From assembly GCF_027579695.1 (NCBI RefSeq), contig NC_083574.1, positions 58,409,559 through 58,473,558 on the forward strand: DNA of 64,000 nucleotides. The letters run 5' to 3'. Positions 31,037-42,096 of the stretch are shown here, piece by piece. How positions within the stretch are numbered: position 1 is the stretch's first letter; every line of letters begins with the position of its first letter. Made by a program: the position numbers and the translations under genes. The notes beneath the pieces were generated by a model that worked only from the letters and a program-made list of their open reading frames with translations, did not search any database and had not been told where the DNA came from. This DNA is from Neoarius graeffei. Its lineage: Eukaryota; Chordata; Actinopteri; Siluriformes; Ariidae.

Positions 31037-32218
31037 AATTGAGATCTATCAGTCTGGAAAAGGTTATAAAGCCATTTCTAAAGCTTTGGGACTCCAGCGA
31101 ACCACATTTGAGAGCCATTATCCACAAATGGCGACAACATGGAACAGTGGTGAACCTTCCTAGGAGTGGCCGGCCGACCAAAATTACCCCAAGAGCGCAG
31201 CGACGACTCATCCAAGAGGTCACAAAAGACCCCACAACAACATCCAAAGAACTGCAGGCCTCACTTGCCTCAGTTAAGGTCAGTGTTCATGACTCCACCA
31301 TAAGAAAGAGACTGGGCAAAAATGGCCTGCATGGCAGAGTTCCAAGATGAAAACCACTGTTGAGCAAAAAGAACATAAAGGCTCGTCTCAGTTTTGCCAG
31401 AAAACATCTTGATGATCCCCAAGACTTTTGGGAACTGAGGAGACAAAAGTTGAACTTTTTGGAAGGTGTATGTCCCATTACATCTGGCGTAAAAGTAACA
31501 GAGCATTTCAGAAAAGGAACATCATACCAACAGTAAAATATGGTGGTGGTAGTGTGATGGTCTGGGGCTGTTTTGCTACTTCAGGACCTGGAAGACTTGC
31601 TGTGGTAAATGGAACCATGAATTCTGCTGTCTACCAAAAAATCCTGAAGGAGAATGTCCGGCCATCTGTTCGTGACCTCAAGCTTCAGCGCACTTGGGTT
31701 CTGCAGCAGGACAATGATCCAAAACACACCAGTAAGTCCACCTCTGAATGGCTTAAGAAAAACAAAATGAAGACTTTGGAGTGGCCTAGTCAAAGTCCTG
31801 ACCTGAATCCGATTGAGATGCTGTGGCATGACCTTAAAAAGGAGGTTCATGCTCGAAAACCCTCCAATGTGGCTGAATTACAACAATTCTGCAAAGATGA
31901 GTGGGCCAAAATTCCTCCACAGCGCTGTAAAAGACTCATTGCCCGTTATCGCAAACGCTTGATTGCAGTTATTGCTGCTAAGGGTGGCCCAACCAGTTAT
32001 TAGGTTTAGGGGACAATCACTTTTTCACACAGGGTCATGTAGGTTTGGATTTTTTTTCCCTTAATAATAAAAACCTTCAGTAAAAACTGCATTTTGTGTT
32101 TACTTGTGTTATATTTGTCTAATATTTAAATTTGTTTGATCTAAAACATTTAAGTGTGACAAACATGCAAAAAAATAAGAAATCAGGAAGGGGGCAAACA
32201 CTTTTTCACACCACTGTA

Positions 32219-32550
32219 TGAGGCAGCAAGAGAACAATAAGTTCTTGAAGTTGATGTGTTGGAAGTAGGACACATGGGCAAGTGCCAGGGTCTGAACGAC
32301 TTTGACAAGGGCCAAATTGTGATGACTCGATGACTGGGTCTGAGCATCTCCAAAATGGCATCTTGTGGGGTGTTCCTGGTATGCAGTGGTTAGTGGTCCA
32401 AGGAAGGACAATTGGTGACAGGTTTATGGGTGGCCAAGGCTCATTCATTTGCATGGGGCACGAAGGCTAGTCCGTATGCTCCAATCCCACAGAGGAGCTA
32501 CTGAAGCACAAACTGCTGAAAAAGTTAATGCTGGCTAAAACAGAAAGGTC
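32219..32550 (+). pseudogene. Tc1-like transposase N-terminal fragment
   Basis: With frame changes the sequence gives FDKGQIV, RLGLSISK, VVSGPRKDNW, GWPRLIH and RSHRGATEAQTAEKVNAG. This corresponds to the N-terminal DNA-binding region of a fish Tc1-like family different from its neighbours. It abuts the Tc1 ending at 32216 on one side and another family from 32553 on the other. Confidence 0.55.
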
Positions 32551-33195
32551 AGAAGCATCTTACCTGGGCTAAGGAGAGAAAGAACTGGACTGTTGCTCAT
32601 GGTCCAAAGGCAACTTTTTAGATTAAAGTAAATTTTACATTTCATTTGGAAATCAAGGTCCTAGAGGAAGAGTGGAGAGGCACAGAATCCAAGGCAGGGC
32701 TTTGAACCGGTTCAAGGAACGAAAACGAAAACCGGGAACTTTTTCTATTTCACATGGAACAGAAACGAAACCAGAAACTTTATTATTTTTTATGTTCCGG
32801 AACAGAAACGCTTATTAAAAATAATGGTAACCGGTTAATACCGGTTTTTATTTCGTTCCTCAAAGTTTCTGTAGCCTACAAATAAAAAAGCCATTTTTCT
32901 CCTGCACAAGTTTCTATGACCCGCTGGGGTTCACTTCCTGTGTGACGTTCGCTGACTGAATGGAGAGAGCGGGAAGGTGGACTAATTATCACGTCTCCAC
33001 ATCTTAAATAAGAGGTAAATATTGCAGTTTATCGTTATTCAAAAACGGCAATTTCAAACATGATATCAATATATTTGTCCACGTTAATGAGAAGCTCGCA
33101 AACATTAAATGACATTAACCTCTGTTAGCCTATCAATGCGTAGGTAATACACAACGAATTATCTTTCATTTTTGGCACTTTTTCTGTTTGTGTAG

Positions 33196-35046
33196 ATGGG
33201 AAGACATACTGCAAATCCAAATCGCCAACATTTTTCCTTTGACCCAGCAACAAACAAATCGCAATGCAATGTTGAGGGATGTGGAGCCGAAATAGCGGGC
33301 AACCATGGGGGGAATTTGCAGAGGCATATCCAAAGACGGCATCCGGACCTGTTCAACAACTCTTCTACTGACACCGCACAAAAAAGACCTGGCACAGGGC
33401 AAAGTACTCTAGATGCGGTCATTGTTAAGAAGCCAAAATTGCTCAATGTACCTATTACATCCGAGGCCCTAGTAGATGCGTGTTTGGAGCTCGTCACAGT
33501 GAACGGCAGACCATTTTCCCTAATGGAGGACAGTGGCTTTAGAAAAATAATTGACCCACTACAACAAGCAATTGGAAATGGTTTTGCAATTAATTCAGCC
33601 AACATTCGTGAGAGGGTAACAACACTCGCTGACAGTGAAAGGAGAAAACTGATGGATGAGCTTAGTGGCAGGCTTATCCTGCTGAAAATCGACAGCGCCA
33701 CTTGCAGGGATCGCTCTGTTTTGGGGATTAATGTGCAATATACAGCTGGAGAAAACATTGTGTTACGGACGCTGGCTGTTCGAGAATTGTGTGAAAGACA
33801 CACGGCCTCCTACATATCCTCTGTGGTACAGGAGGTACTGGCAGAGTATAAAATCAGCCTGAAGCAGGTGTACTCGATCACTGCGGACAACGGTGCCAAC
33901 ATGCAAAAAGCAGTGCAAGTATTGTCCGATCTGCAAGAGACAGGCCACGATGAGGAGGAGGAGAACAACGATGCAGACACAGAAGCTGACAACATGGAAA
34001 AAGAACCTGATATTGAAATTGATCCTGTTGTTCAGGGGCAGGTGTTGCGAAGTGTGCGTTGTTCAGCACACACTTTACAGTTAGCAGTAGACGATGCATT
34101 GAAAGAGAAAGGGGTGTCTAACATCATCGGTAAAGCACGCCGTGTTGCTAAAAAGTTGCGCACTCCAAATGTTGTGGCCGTTATCAAAAGAATGGGCCAC
34201 AAGAGGGCCATAGTTGACTGCCCAACACGCTGGCATTCCACGCACGATATGCTGGATCGACTTTGCGAGCTCAGATCATTTTGTGATGACATGTCGCCTA
34301 CAGTTAATGAGCTGCATTTAAGTGAATCCGAGTGGCAGGCCATTTCAAATGTAGTCAATGTGTTGAAACCTGCAAAAATTACCACTAAATGCATCCAATC
34401 AGAACAGCTTACCGCAGGTGACTTTTACGGCCTGTGGCTGAAGTGTGTGTTAGATACCGACAAAATTGACAGCCCCTTTGCCAAACGATTGGTCCAGTGC
34501 ATGAAAGCACGTCAGCATACACTGTTTGAAAATGATGCATTTGTGGCTGCTGTATTTGTTGATCCTAGATATAGGCTATTTTTGACAGATAATCAGGCTG
34601 AGATGGCGAAATTACACCTGTGCCGCACTTGGGACATGATCCAAAACCTGTCCGCCGCCCCCAAAACAGACAGTGTAGCTGAGCGTTCATCATCTTCATC
34701 TGAAGATGACGATGAAATTGAGCAGCTGCTGGTGGCTAAAGAAAGAGAAACCACCGTCGTACAAAAGGGCCGAGTTCCCATTGCATCGGTGTTAGACGCC
34801 TATTCCAGAGAAGCGCGTTTAAAGCGCACCGAGAACGTCCTTAGTTACTGGGCATCCATGGCCGCTTCAAATGCAGATATGCACAAACTCGCAACGTCCG
34901 TCATAGCGCTCCCCGTGACCCAAGTCAGCGTGGAGCGTGCATTTTCATCTTTGAAGTTTATTCTTTCTCCGCTTAGGTCGTCCCTGAATGACAAAATTCT
35001 GGAGGATATTCTTTTCATCCGCTTAAATAAACAGTTTGGAATGTAA
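33196..35046 (+). CDS. hAT transposase with BED zinc finger, 616 aa, intact
   Basis: The protein starts MGRHTANPNRQHFSFDPATN, followed by a BED-type zinc finger (residues about 10-52: C-x4-C in QCNVEGC, then H-x4-H in GGNLQRHIQRRHPD). The RNase-H-like core has a first Asp candidate in LLKIDSATC (about residue 157) and a second in SITADNGANM (about 229). A C-x2-H element (RCSAHTLQLAVDDA) follows. Next come the alpha-helical insertion and an acidic SSSSEDDDEIEQLL linker. The C-terminal hAT dimerisation region is ALPVTQVSVERAFSSLKFIL (catalytic Glu in VERAFS) through LEDILFIRLNK. Length and order are those of known autonomous hAT transposases. No stop or frameshift is seen. It acts in the nucleus on its own terminal repeats. 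The first Asp assignment is inferred. Confidence 0.93.
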   Translation: MGRHTANPNRQHFSFDPATNKSQCNVEGCGAEIAGNHGGNLQRHIQRRHPDLFNNSSTDTAQKRPGTGQSTLDAVIVKKPKLLNVPITSEALVDACLELVTVNGRPFSLMEDSGFRKIIDPLQQAIGNGFAINSANIRERVTTLADSERRKLMDELSGRLILLKIDSATCRDRSVLGINVQYTAGENIVLRTLAVRELCERHTASYISSVVQEVLAEYKISLKQVYSITADNGANMQKAVQVLSDLQETGHDEEEENNDADTEADNMEKEPDIEIDPVVQGQVLRSVRCSAHTLQLAVDDALKEKGVSNIIGKARRVAKKLRTPNVVAVIKRMGHKRAIVDCPTRWHSTHDMLDRLCELRSFCDDMSPTVNELHLSESEWQAISNVVNVLKPAKITTKCIQSEQLTAGDFYGLWLKCVLDTDKIDSPFAKRLVQCMKARQHTLFENDAFVAAVFVDPRYRLFLTDNQAEMAKLHLCRTWDMIQNLSAAPKTDSVAERSSSSSEDDDEIEQLLVAKERETTVVQKGRVPIASVLDAYSREARLKRTENVLSYWASMAASNADMHKLATSVIALPVTQVSVERAFSSLKFILSPLRSSLNDKILEDILFIRLNKQFGM

Positions 35047-35804
35047 GCTAACCCATTTCCACTTCCATCTTTCTTGGTTAATTTTTAATGGGTAGGCTAC
35101 TATAGTATGGGAATTACTATTTTTGTGACTGTACAGGATTTATTTTATTTTATTTTTATTATTATTGGCTATTATTATTTTTGGCAGCCTGGAAGGCAAT
35201 GGTTTGGACAATTCTCGATAGTCTAATGTATGTCAGTCACAAATCTTTTTTATTTAACAACACCAGGTTACGGTGTAGCCTATATTTTTAAGTTTTTGTT
35301 GCCTACTAAACGTGAGCCACTTTTGTTGCCTACTTCTTTGATAAGTGTTAGCATGTTTGTTGATTAACGATACCTGATGGATATGGGCTATGGAATTGCA
35401 TTTTATAGGCCTTTAGTAGGCCTATGCTAAGCTAAAAAAAAAAAAAAAAAAAAGACTTGTTACGGTGTGAATATTGGATGGCCTGTTTTTTTCCCTCCTT
35501 TCCTTGCCTACTGTGAATGGTCACGACCAGGTTTGGTGACTTCTTTTAAGTTGGTGTAGCAACTGTTTATGGTGTAGCAAATGCCTAAGAAATGACTTGA
35601 TGACTGATGGGCTGCGGGATTTTGTTCTTGCCCACTGAGTGGCATAGCCACGTGACTTTATAATGTCGTTGACGTTTGTGTTGAAAATCCTTCGGTTAAC
35701 AATAAACACATTTGAAATAATTGTTTTGAATTATTTCTTGTCTTATTTAATGAAGGTTGTAATAGAATTAGCCTACATTTGGCTTAAGCTGGATGAGACG
35801 GAGA

Positions 35805-35879
35805 CATAATTTTATAGCCATTTGTTAAACAGCTGACACTGACACTGTCAGCTGTTTAACAAATGGCTATAAAATTATG
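35805..35879. repeat. Perfect 34-bp hairpin inside the hAT
   Basis: The left arm 35805-35838 (CATAATTTTATAGCCATTTG...) and the right arm 35846-35879 are exact reverse complements around a 7-base loop. The hairpin lies about 160 bp inside the right terminal repeat, beyond the transposase gene and its probable polyadenylation region (AATAAACAC near 35700). Confidence 0.9.
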
Positions 35880-37563
35880 TCAGCCTGACAGGGAACGTAA
35901 TTAACCGTTCCGGGAACGAAATTTTTTTGTTCTAACCGGTTCGGGAACGTCTATTTAATGGTGGAACCCAAAACCGGAAACGTTAAAATTCCGTTTCTGT
36001 TCGGAACGAACCAATAGGAAAAAAATTCTGGTTCAAAGCCCTGATCCAAGGTGTTTGAAGTCCAGTGTGACGTTTCGGCAGTCTGTGATTTATGGTGCCA
36101 TATCATCTGCTGGTGTCTGTCCACTGTATTTTATCAAGTCCAAAGTCAATGCAGACATCTACCAGGAGATTTTAGAGCACTTCATGCTTCCATCTACTTA
36201 CAAGTTTTATGGAGGTGCCAGTGACCTTTTCCAGCAGGACAGCACCTGCCTACAGTGGCAAAACTACTACCAAATGGTTTGCTGACCATGATATTACTGT
36301 GCTTGACTGGCCAGCCAACTCACCTGACCTGAACCCCGTAGAGAATCTGTGGGGTATTGTCAAGAAGATGAGAAACACCAGACTCAAAAATACAGATAAG
36401 TTTAAGGCTGCTATCAAAGCAGCCTGGGCTTTTAATGACACCTCAGCAGTGCCACAGGCTGATTGCCTCCATGCCACGCTGCACTGATGCAGTAATTCGT
36501 GGTAAAGGAGCCCCTACTAAGTATTGAGTGTATAAATGAACATAATTTTCAGAAGTTGGACATTTCTGTATTGTAAATCCATTTTTTAATTGATCTTAGG
36601 AAATATTCTAATAATTTGAGATATGGATTTCTGATTTTCATGAGCTGCAAACCATAATCATCAAAATTAAAATAACAAAAGGATTGAAATATTTCACTTT
36701 ACATGTAATGAATATATAATATATGAAAGTTTACCTTTTTGAATTGAATTACAATAAAATAACGTTTTCATGACATTGTTTGAGATGCACTGCTATTTCA
36801 ATTTTGATTCTTGCAACAAATTTAAAAAAAAAAGTTGGGATGGGAAAACATTCACCATTCCTTCTCACAACACTTAAATAATGTTTAGGGACTTTCTCTA
36901 CTGGAGACAAAGGGAAAAGGCACCCTCTCCTTCTGCAGCTATGTGTTTGTAATGTTTGTAGAATGTGGGTTTGCAATGTGTTTTTGAAATATTCCTGGAA
37001 CGCATGTCATCTTGAAGGCAACATGTTGCTCCAAAATCTCAGTGTATTTTTTTCTGAACTAATGCTGCCATCACAGAAGTGCAAGTTAAATTTGCCAAGG
37101 GCACGGACACTGCCACATACCATAATAGACCCTTTTGGACTTGTTGCTGGTAACATTTCTTCCAAAAAAGACCTGGAATCCTAGCTCGTCTGACCCCAGT
37201 ACACATTTCCACTGTGAAATGGTCCATCCCAGATGCCTCCTTCTGGACACAGTTAATATCAAGCTTCCTTTTTGCACAGTAAGGTTTTAACTGCCATTTG
37301 TGGATGTAACTTTGTATTGTAATTCTTGACAAAGGTTTGCCAAAATAATTCCAAGCCCATGTGGTTATATCAGCTATTGATATAAGCACTGTTCTTGATG
37401 CAGTGCCATTTGAGGGATTGGAGATCATGTGTGTTCAGCTTAGGTTTGTGCCCTTGCCCTTTATCTGGAAATTCCTCTAGATTTCTTGCATCGTTAAATG
37501 ATGCTAGACACCACAGAGACTGAAATATCCAAATCCATTCCCATCTTTCTTTGAGGAACATTG

Positions 37564-39408
37564 CATACTTGCCAACTTTTCAAAATTCTCATGGGGGAGA
37601 AAAGTGCATTAATGACATTTTCAATTGGACGAGGGTATGATGCGCAGTTGAAATGATAAAAACAGTGGATCCCAGTTAATTGCAAACCATTTGAAATTTA
37701 TACAATTAGAGTTTTTGGATTGTTGATATTGTTCTATCAGTTACTATAGGTTATGGGATTCATGTATCAGGCATGAGATAGCGCAGAGTGAAAAATCTGA
37801 AATAATACTCTTGTCTTGAATTTTAATTTAATAACAATGAAAGAGAAGTCTTAAATCAGATTTTTAGCTGAAAAATCTCATGACTGAATATTGTATACAT
37901 ACAGAGACCCACAGAAAATAACACAAGTGATGCTTTAGAAGAAAATAGTCACAGTGAATGAAAGTATTATTGGATTGCATCAAATGTGTTTTCCTTCTGT
38001 AAGCTCATGTAAAAATACAGATAACTATAATATCATTGTGGCAGCGGGGGCGTGGTCCAGATCGGCGAACGGGGAGGATTCCATGGGGCTGCGGGTTTGA
38101 TGCTCCACTGTCCCGGGTTTCGGCACCACTGTAAGCGACCCTACGTGTGGGTGGAGCACAGAGGACGGCAGGACAGAGATCAGGTTTTATAAACTGGCTT
38201 TATTGCCACACTTTTCAGTCTAACAATACTTTTCACCGAGACACACACACACAACTGGCGTCTGGTTCAGGGCTGAGCTTCCTCTGCTCTCGCTCTCCCT
38301 CCTGATATAGGGCGCAGTCACTGGGAAGACACACAAACAGGTTAATTGCTCTCAGGTGACGTGATTCTGCCACTTACCTTCCCTGACTCCGCCCTCCTGT
38401 CACAGACCGGCGCTTGACCACGCCCCCGCTGCCACAATCATATATAAATTAAATACAATTTTAATAAGATTTAACCAAAATAGTAACAACTCAATTAACA
38501 ACTCAGCTGCATTGTCTTAGTACTACTAAAATGCATCTCTCTCACTAAACACTTTCCAACATAATTTTTAAAAAGCACTAGAAATGCTATCAAAATCCTA
38601 TCAGAATGCATCAAAGGAATTTGCTCATTTGCAAACTTTGAAAGTTTTCAAACTAAATTTAAAAATGGCACTATAAATACTACCATACTATCAAAATATA
38701 CTCTACAAAGAAATTCACTCGAATACAAAATTTTAGTACTACCAAAATACACTCACTAGTAATCTTTCACTTAAAACCTCAAAACTCTATCAAAATCAGT
38801 CACTTTCCAGATAATTCACTTGTAAACTTTCATTTAAAACTTTCAAACATAAATTCAAAATAGCACTAATACACTACCACACTATTCAAATACACTCATC
38901 AAACAAATTCTCTGTCATGCAAAATTTCACTAAACACTTTAGAAGTTGTACAGTTTGTTTCTGAAATGGTATGGAAGACTAGTTTAATTTCACACTCAAA
39001 TGTCCATTATATTCTGATTTAAGGTATCTTTACCTTAAAATGTGTAACTGGCTGGTCGAACATTTGCTTATCCATGAAAATTCATTCTCCCATGCAACCT
39101 GGTATTTGCATTCATATTTTTGCCGTTTGGTATTTGGTTTAGTGGCCATGACGAATGAATGCTTGTAAAAAATGTCGGACAGCCTGGGTGAATCCTACAT
39201 TACGGAAGTGACTGTCGTTCTGTTCGTTGATTGGTTAAAAATCAGTTGACGTCAGCAGTCTTTCTCATACGATTCTGATTGGACATAATCGGGAGTATTT
39301 TTAATTTGGCGGTAGGGATTTCCCCAAACTGGGAGATTATCCAGTTTTTAACAAATATGATCGGGAGGCGGGAGACGGAGGCTGAAATCGGGAGGGTTGG
39401 CAAGTATG
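37564..39408. mobile_element. Unassigned TIR element with 6-bp target duplication
   Basis: The ends CATACTTGCCAAC and inverted GTTGGCAAGTATG are exact over 13 bp. ACATTG flanks both sides (37558-37563 and 39409-39414). The right subterminal region holds CGGGAGGCGGGAGACGG-type CGGGAG repeats. The interior, apart from the LTR stub at 38037-38436, is about 1.4 kb of AT-rich sequence with loosely repeated CACTAxAAACxCTACCAxACTATCAAAATA units (38510-38950). There is no transposase. A 6-bp duplication does not fit hAT (8), Harbinger (3), piggyBac (TTAA) or Tc1 (TA). Confidence 0.7.
38037..38436 (-). mobile_element. LTR-PBS-gag stub with terminal inverted repeats
   Basis: Read on the minus strand: an LTR (38436 to 38130) starting TGTGGCAGCGGGGGCGTGG with an AATAAAG signal near 38203; a primer-binding site TGGTGCCGAAACCCGGGA (38128-38111); a leader; and the first codons of gag (ATG at 38084, MESSPFADL). 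The insert ends there. Its two ends are exact 21-bp inverted repeats (TGTGGCAGCGGGGGCGTGGT+C), and a 5-bp duplication ATCAT flanks it (38032-38036 and 38437-38441). It lies inside the TIR element at 37564-39408. Confidence 0.85.
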
Positions 39409-39480
39409 ACATTGTTTTTAAACATTTCAATAATTTTCTCACACATTTGTTACAAAGTGCAAGGGTACAAAGTTTGTGTC

Positions 39481-40893
39481 ACAGGGGTCCAAAATTCAAA
39501 TTGATTCAAACTGGTTCTTGTACCAGTTTTTAAGTGAAGGACAAGTTAAAGAACAGATTTCAGGTAATTTTTTGACATATGTGTATGGTAGTTTTGTGTA
39601 ATCTGCTATAAGATAAAGGAGATTAAGTGTAGCTTTAAGCAGGGCTGGGAGAAACAAATGAAGTTATTCTCGGAGAGGACATTTTTTTTGACAATTCAGA
39701 ATCCACTACTTCCATAGTGCTTTTAAATATAAGGCTGTAAGCTTTGTGTTAGTTGTCTCTAATATTTATGTCCCAATATCTTGACCACATTTTAGGATGA
39801 AAATAATCATTTTAGATGTTATTTTATATTGAAAAATTAGCTGTCTCGGAGAGGACATTTTTTTGGCATAATTACATACTAATTTGATCAAAATAGTCTG
39901 AAAACTTACTGGCATTCAACATTAAAACTTAACTATGTTTCCAATGATATGGAACCAAATATTTGTTTTATGGTATAAAGAATGATTTAAGTGTATCCCT
40001 TTTGGAGCTACCTGTGGTCAAAAAAGCACTTTTTCTAAATGACACGAGTAATTTTGCTAAATATGACATATATTGCCATACATTCACCAAAAATAATGTT
40101 ATCACCAAATTTTTTTTTGCATGGTAAATAGAGCTATCACAGGGCTACAATAAACAACAAAGTTTATTTAGTCAAGCCTTTTGATATTGAAGATAAGTGT
40201 TAAATGTGATTTTTAGCTTGCGTACCCTGATTGTAAAACGACCCTTAATTGATGATCTAGTAAGTGTGATGTAATCATGCAAAGCTACAGTGACTTCATC
40301 ATTAGTTCATGCTGAGCAGGAATTTGCAATGTATTCATTATCATGACAATTCATGATGCATAATTAATTAATTATGATGCAGTGAATTAATTCATGCATT
40401 AAACTATCATGAGTCATGCATTAGTTCACCATTATTTAAGTATATTATTTGTACACTTATTATAAAGTGCTATAAAATTTTTTAACCCTAGGTATATATC
40501 AACATTTGGCCTCAACTGTATGCCCTGGTTAGTCTTTGACTCATCTATCCAATGTCATTCTACACTACTTTATGTACTATAAATGCAATACACAAGAGGT
40601 GAAATTTGTTACCTGATATATAACCCCATAATTACACTCAACAAATTAACTACCACCTCTGATCTTTCCTCCTTCAAATTCTGTTTACTTGAGAGCTTTT
40701 TAATTGATTTGGAGCAGCTTAATAAGTCAAGACTTAGAAAACATCATGACATCAGATATACATACCTATCTGTAAAGGACAGTCAGAACTGCAGATCACC
40801 TCACAACAGAGTAACACACAAATCTTATTTATTCCTGCTGCCATACACAAGGTTTTGAAACTGACTTGGAGATCTGCATACTTTCCAGGACTC
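39481..40893. other. No gene; AT-rich with a twice-repeated GGAGAGGACATTTTTTT
   Basis: The motif CTCGGAGAGGACATTTTTTT occurs near 39670 and 39843 and may belong to an old element. The frame at 40583-40858 has no family features. CATGATxATTAATTAAT-type runs at 40320-40440 are low-complexity. Confidence 0.45.
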
Positions 40894-40896
40894 TTA

Positions 40897-42093
40897 GACT
40901 ACGTTCAGACTGCACCCTGAAACGACCCATTTCCGATTTTTTTGCCCATATGCGACCTGTATCCGATTTGTTATTGACAATCTGAACGACACAGATCCGA
41001 TTTTTTCACATGCGAACCAGGCCGCTTGGATATGTGGTCCTAAATCCGATGCATATCCGATATTTTCACATGCGACTGCAGTCTGACCGGACAGGTCGCA
41101 TTCATGCGACCTACACGTCATCAACAAAAGACAAACGTCACTATTCTGCGTTGGCTAATCCCGCCTCTTTGGTGGAAAACAACAACATTTGTACAGTTTT
41201 CAGAATTTAAATAGACTTTTATAGAATTGATCAAGCTAATGGTGGATTTGGTAGGGACCTGGATGTTGATCTGTTAGCCTGATTAAATAAAACAGTTTCT
41301 ATAACTGATTTATAACTTAAACCATCCTGTATTATAAGATTGTTCTGGAAATTTCCAGTAATTTGACACCTTCGGTCTCATTAGTCTGCTGTTAATCAGA
41401 TTATTGTGTGAGTTCCGCCACCGCCACAAAAACCACATCGCCAGGTCTCGCCTCATCTCCATAGCAAACTGCACTGGTGTTTATGCACCTTGAGCCAGCG
41501 CTGAGAGAAGTTGCAGAATTCAGCTGGCTATAAACAATCTAAATAAATATTTATAAAAATGTAGAAAAAGTTTATTAATATGACGAAATAAATATGTGCA
41601 AATTATTAAGCCTGAATTAAGAGTTTGGTAATACAGCGGCCGTATCCCAAATGACTACCTACTGAAGCTTGAGTGCACTATATAGAGTTTAAAAATCCAT
41701 TACTTCCTAGTAACATGTAGTGCACTTGTATAGAAATTAGAGAGACATTTAGGAGTCAGCCCTCGTTACCAGGCTACACGTTTTCATTTCAGTTCAGAAA
41801 CAAAAACACACACGAGACCTCACACTTTAACACTAACCAGATAATTAAACAAACAAACAAAAAAAAGAAATCATTAAACATGAAGAGTGCGCTTTTTTTT
41901 CTTGTTTACGTATTACGTAGATGTGCTTATTACGTGTCAATTTGCGCATGCAGGACACTTTTGGGTCGTTTTCCGTTCATATTGGAGATCGCATGCGTCT
42001 CATATAATTGGTAATGTGAATGGCCTAACAAAAAAATCGGATTTCACAACAAATCGGATATGGGTCGTTTCAGGTTGCAGTCTGAACGTAGTC
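40897..42093. mobile_element. PIF/Harbinger-like MITE
   Basis: The left end GACTACGTTCAGACTGCA and its exact inverted copy TGCAGTCTGAACGTAGTC are flanked by TTA (40894-40896 and 42094-42096). Both ends carry repeats of TCCGATTTTTT, TATCCGAT and CATGCGAC as subterminal motifs. There is no transposase in the 1197-bp interior. The superfamily call rests on the TTA duplication. Confidence 0.7.
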
Positions 42094-42096
42094 TTA

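Larger units (their letters stand above)
30042..32003 (+). pseudogene. Tc1-like transposase, split and frameshifted
   Basis: The N-terminus (30042-30093 and 31037-31347) holds the DNA-binding domain: YQSGKGYKAISKALGLQRTT and GRPTKITPRAQRRLIQE. The catalytic block from 31440 includes ETKVELFGRCMSHYIWRK, VLQQDNDPKHTSKSTSEW with the second Asp, [16 protein letters not shown] with the catalytic Glu, and the C-terminus KGGPTSY. The first catalytic Asp is lost at the deletion near 31430 (DDPQDFW is followed directly by E-T-K), so the DDE triad is incomplete even apart from the hAT insertion and the stop. Confidence 0.85.
29659..32216 (+). mobile_element. Tc1-like transposon (defective) with a nested hAT
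   Basis: The element begins CAGTGGTGTGGAAAAGTGTT and ends with its inverted copy, between TA at 29657-29658 and 32217-32218. The transposase begins MLRSKEIQEQMRNKVIE at 30042, is interrupted by the hAT at 30094-31036, and then resumes. A stop (TGA after HGRVPR, 31348) and a deletion around 31430 inactivate it. The core from 31428 to 32003 is otherwise well kept. Both terminal repeats are complete, so it was a full-length copy before the hAT arrived. Confidence 0.9.
32695..36043 (+). mobile_element. Complete hAT transposon
   Basis: The ends CAGGGCTTTGAACC and inverted GGTTCAAAGCCCTG are an exact 14-bp repeat. The 8-bp target duplication ATCCAAGG is exact (32687-32694 and 36044-36051). Subterminal GGAACGAAA/CCGGTT motifs occur many times at both ends, as expected for hAT transposase binding. 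It carries one intact long gene (33196-35046) and a perfect 34-bp hairpin near the right end. By structure it could still be mobile. Confidence 0.95.
32553..36792 (+). mobile_element. Tc1 remnant (same family as 5144) hosting a hAT
   Basis: From GAAGCATCTTACCTGGGCTA (32553) the sequence follows the family of the 5144-6947 element in opposite orientation. It is cut at 32694 by the hAT and resumes at 36044. It continues through KVNADIYQEILEHFMLPS, WFADHDITVLDWPANSPDLN-PVENLWGIVKK and the right terminal repeat ending near 36792 (GAGATGCACTG). The canonical catalytic-Glu motif is present as PVEN. The DNDPKH segment is damaged and the left end is missing. Confidence 0.8.
36793..39480 (-). pseudogene. 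Tc1 remnant interrupted by a TIR element
   Basis: Minus-strand pieces at 37086-37430 read SRITIQSYIHKWQLKPYCAK and KEASGMDHFTVEMC, or in the shifted frame RRHLGWTISQWKCVLGSDEL with FQVFFGRNV. They fit the second half of the DNA-binding domain and the first catalytic block of another fish Tc1-like family. The terminal repeat near 36815-36840 contains AAAAAAGTTGGGATGGG. Interrupted at 37563 by the element ending at 39408. Many stops. Confidence 0.5.

Noticed and set aside
33159-33803. Long minus-strand open frame (214 codons)
   Set aside because: It is antisense to the hAT transposase, which has BED and hAT motifs in its own frame. The minus frame has no family features.
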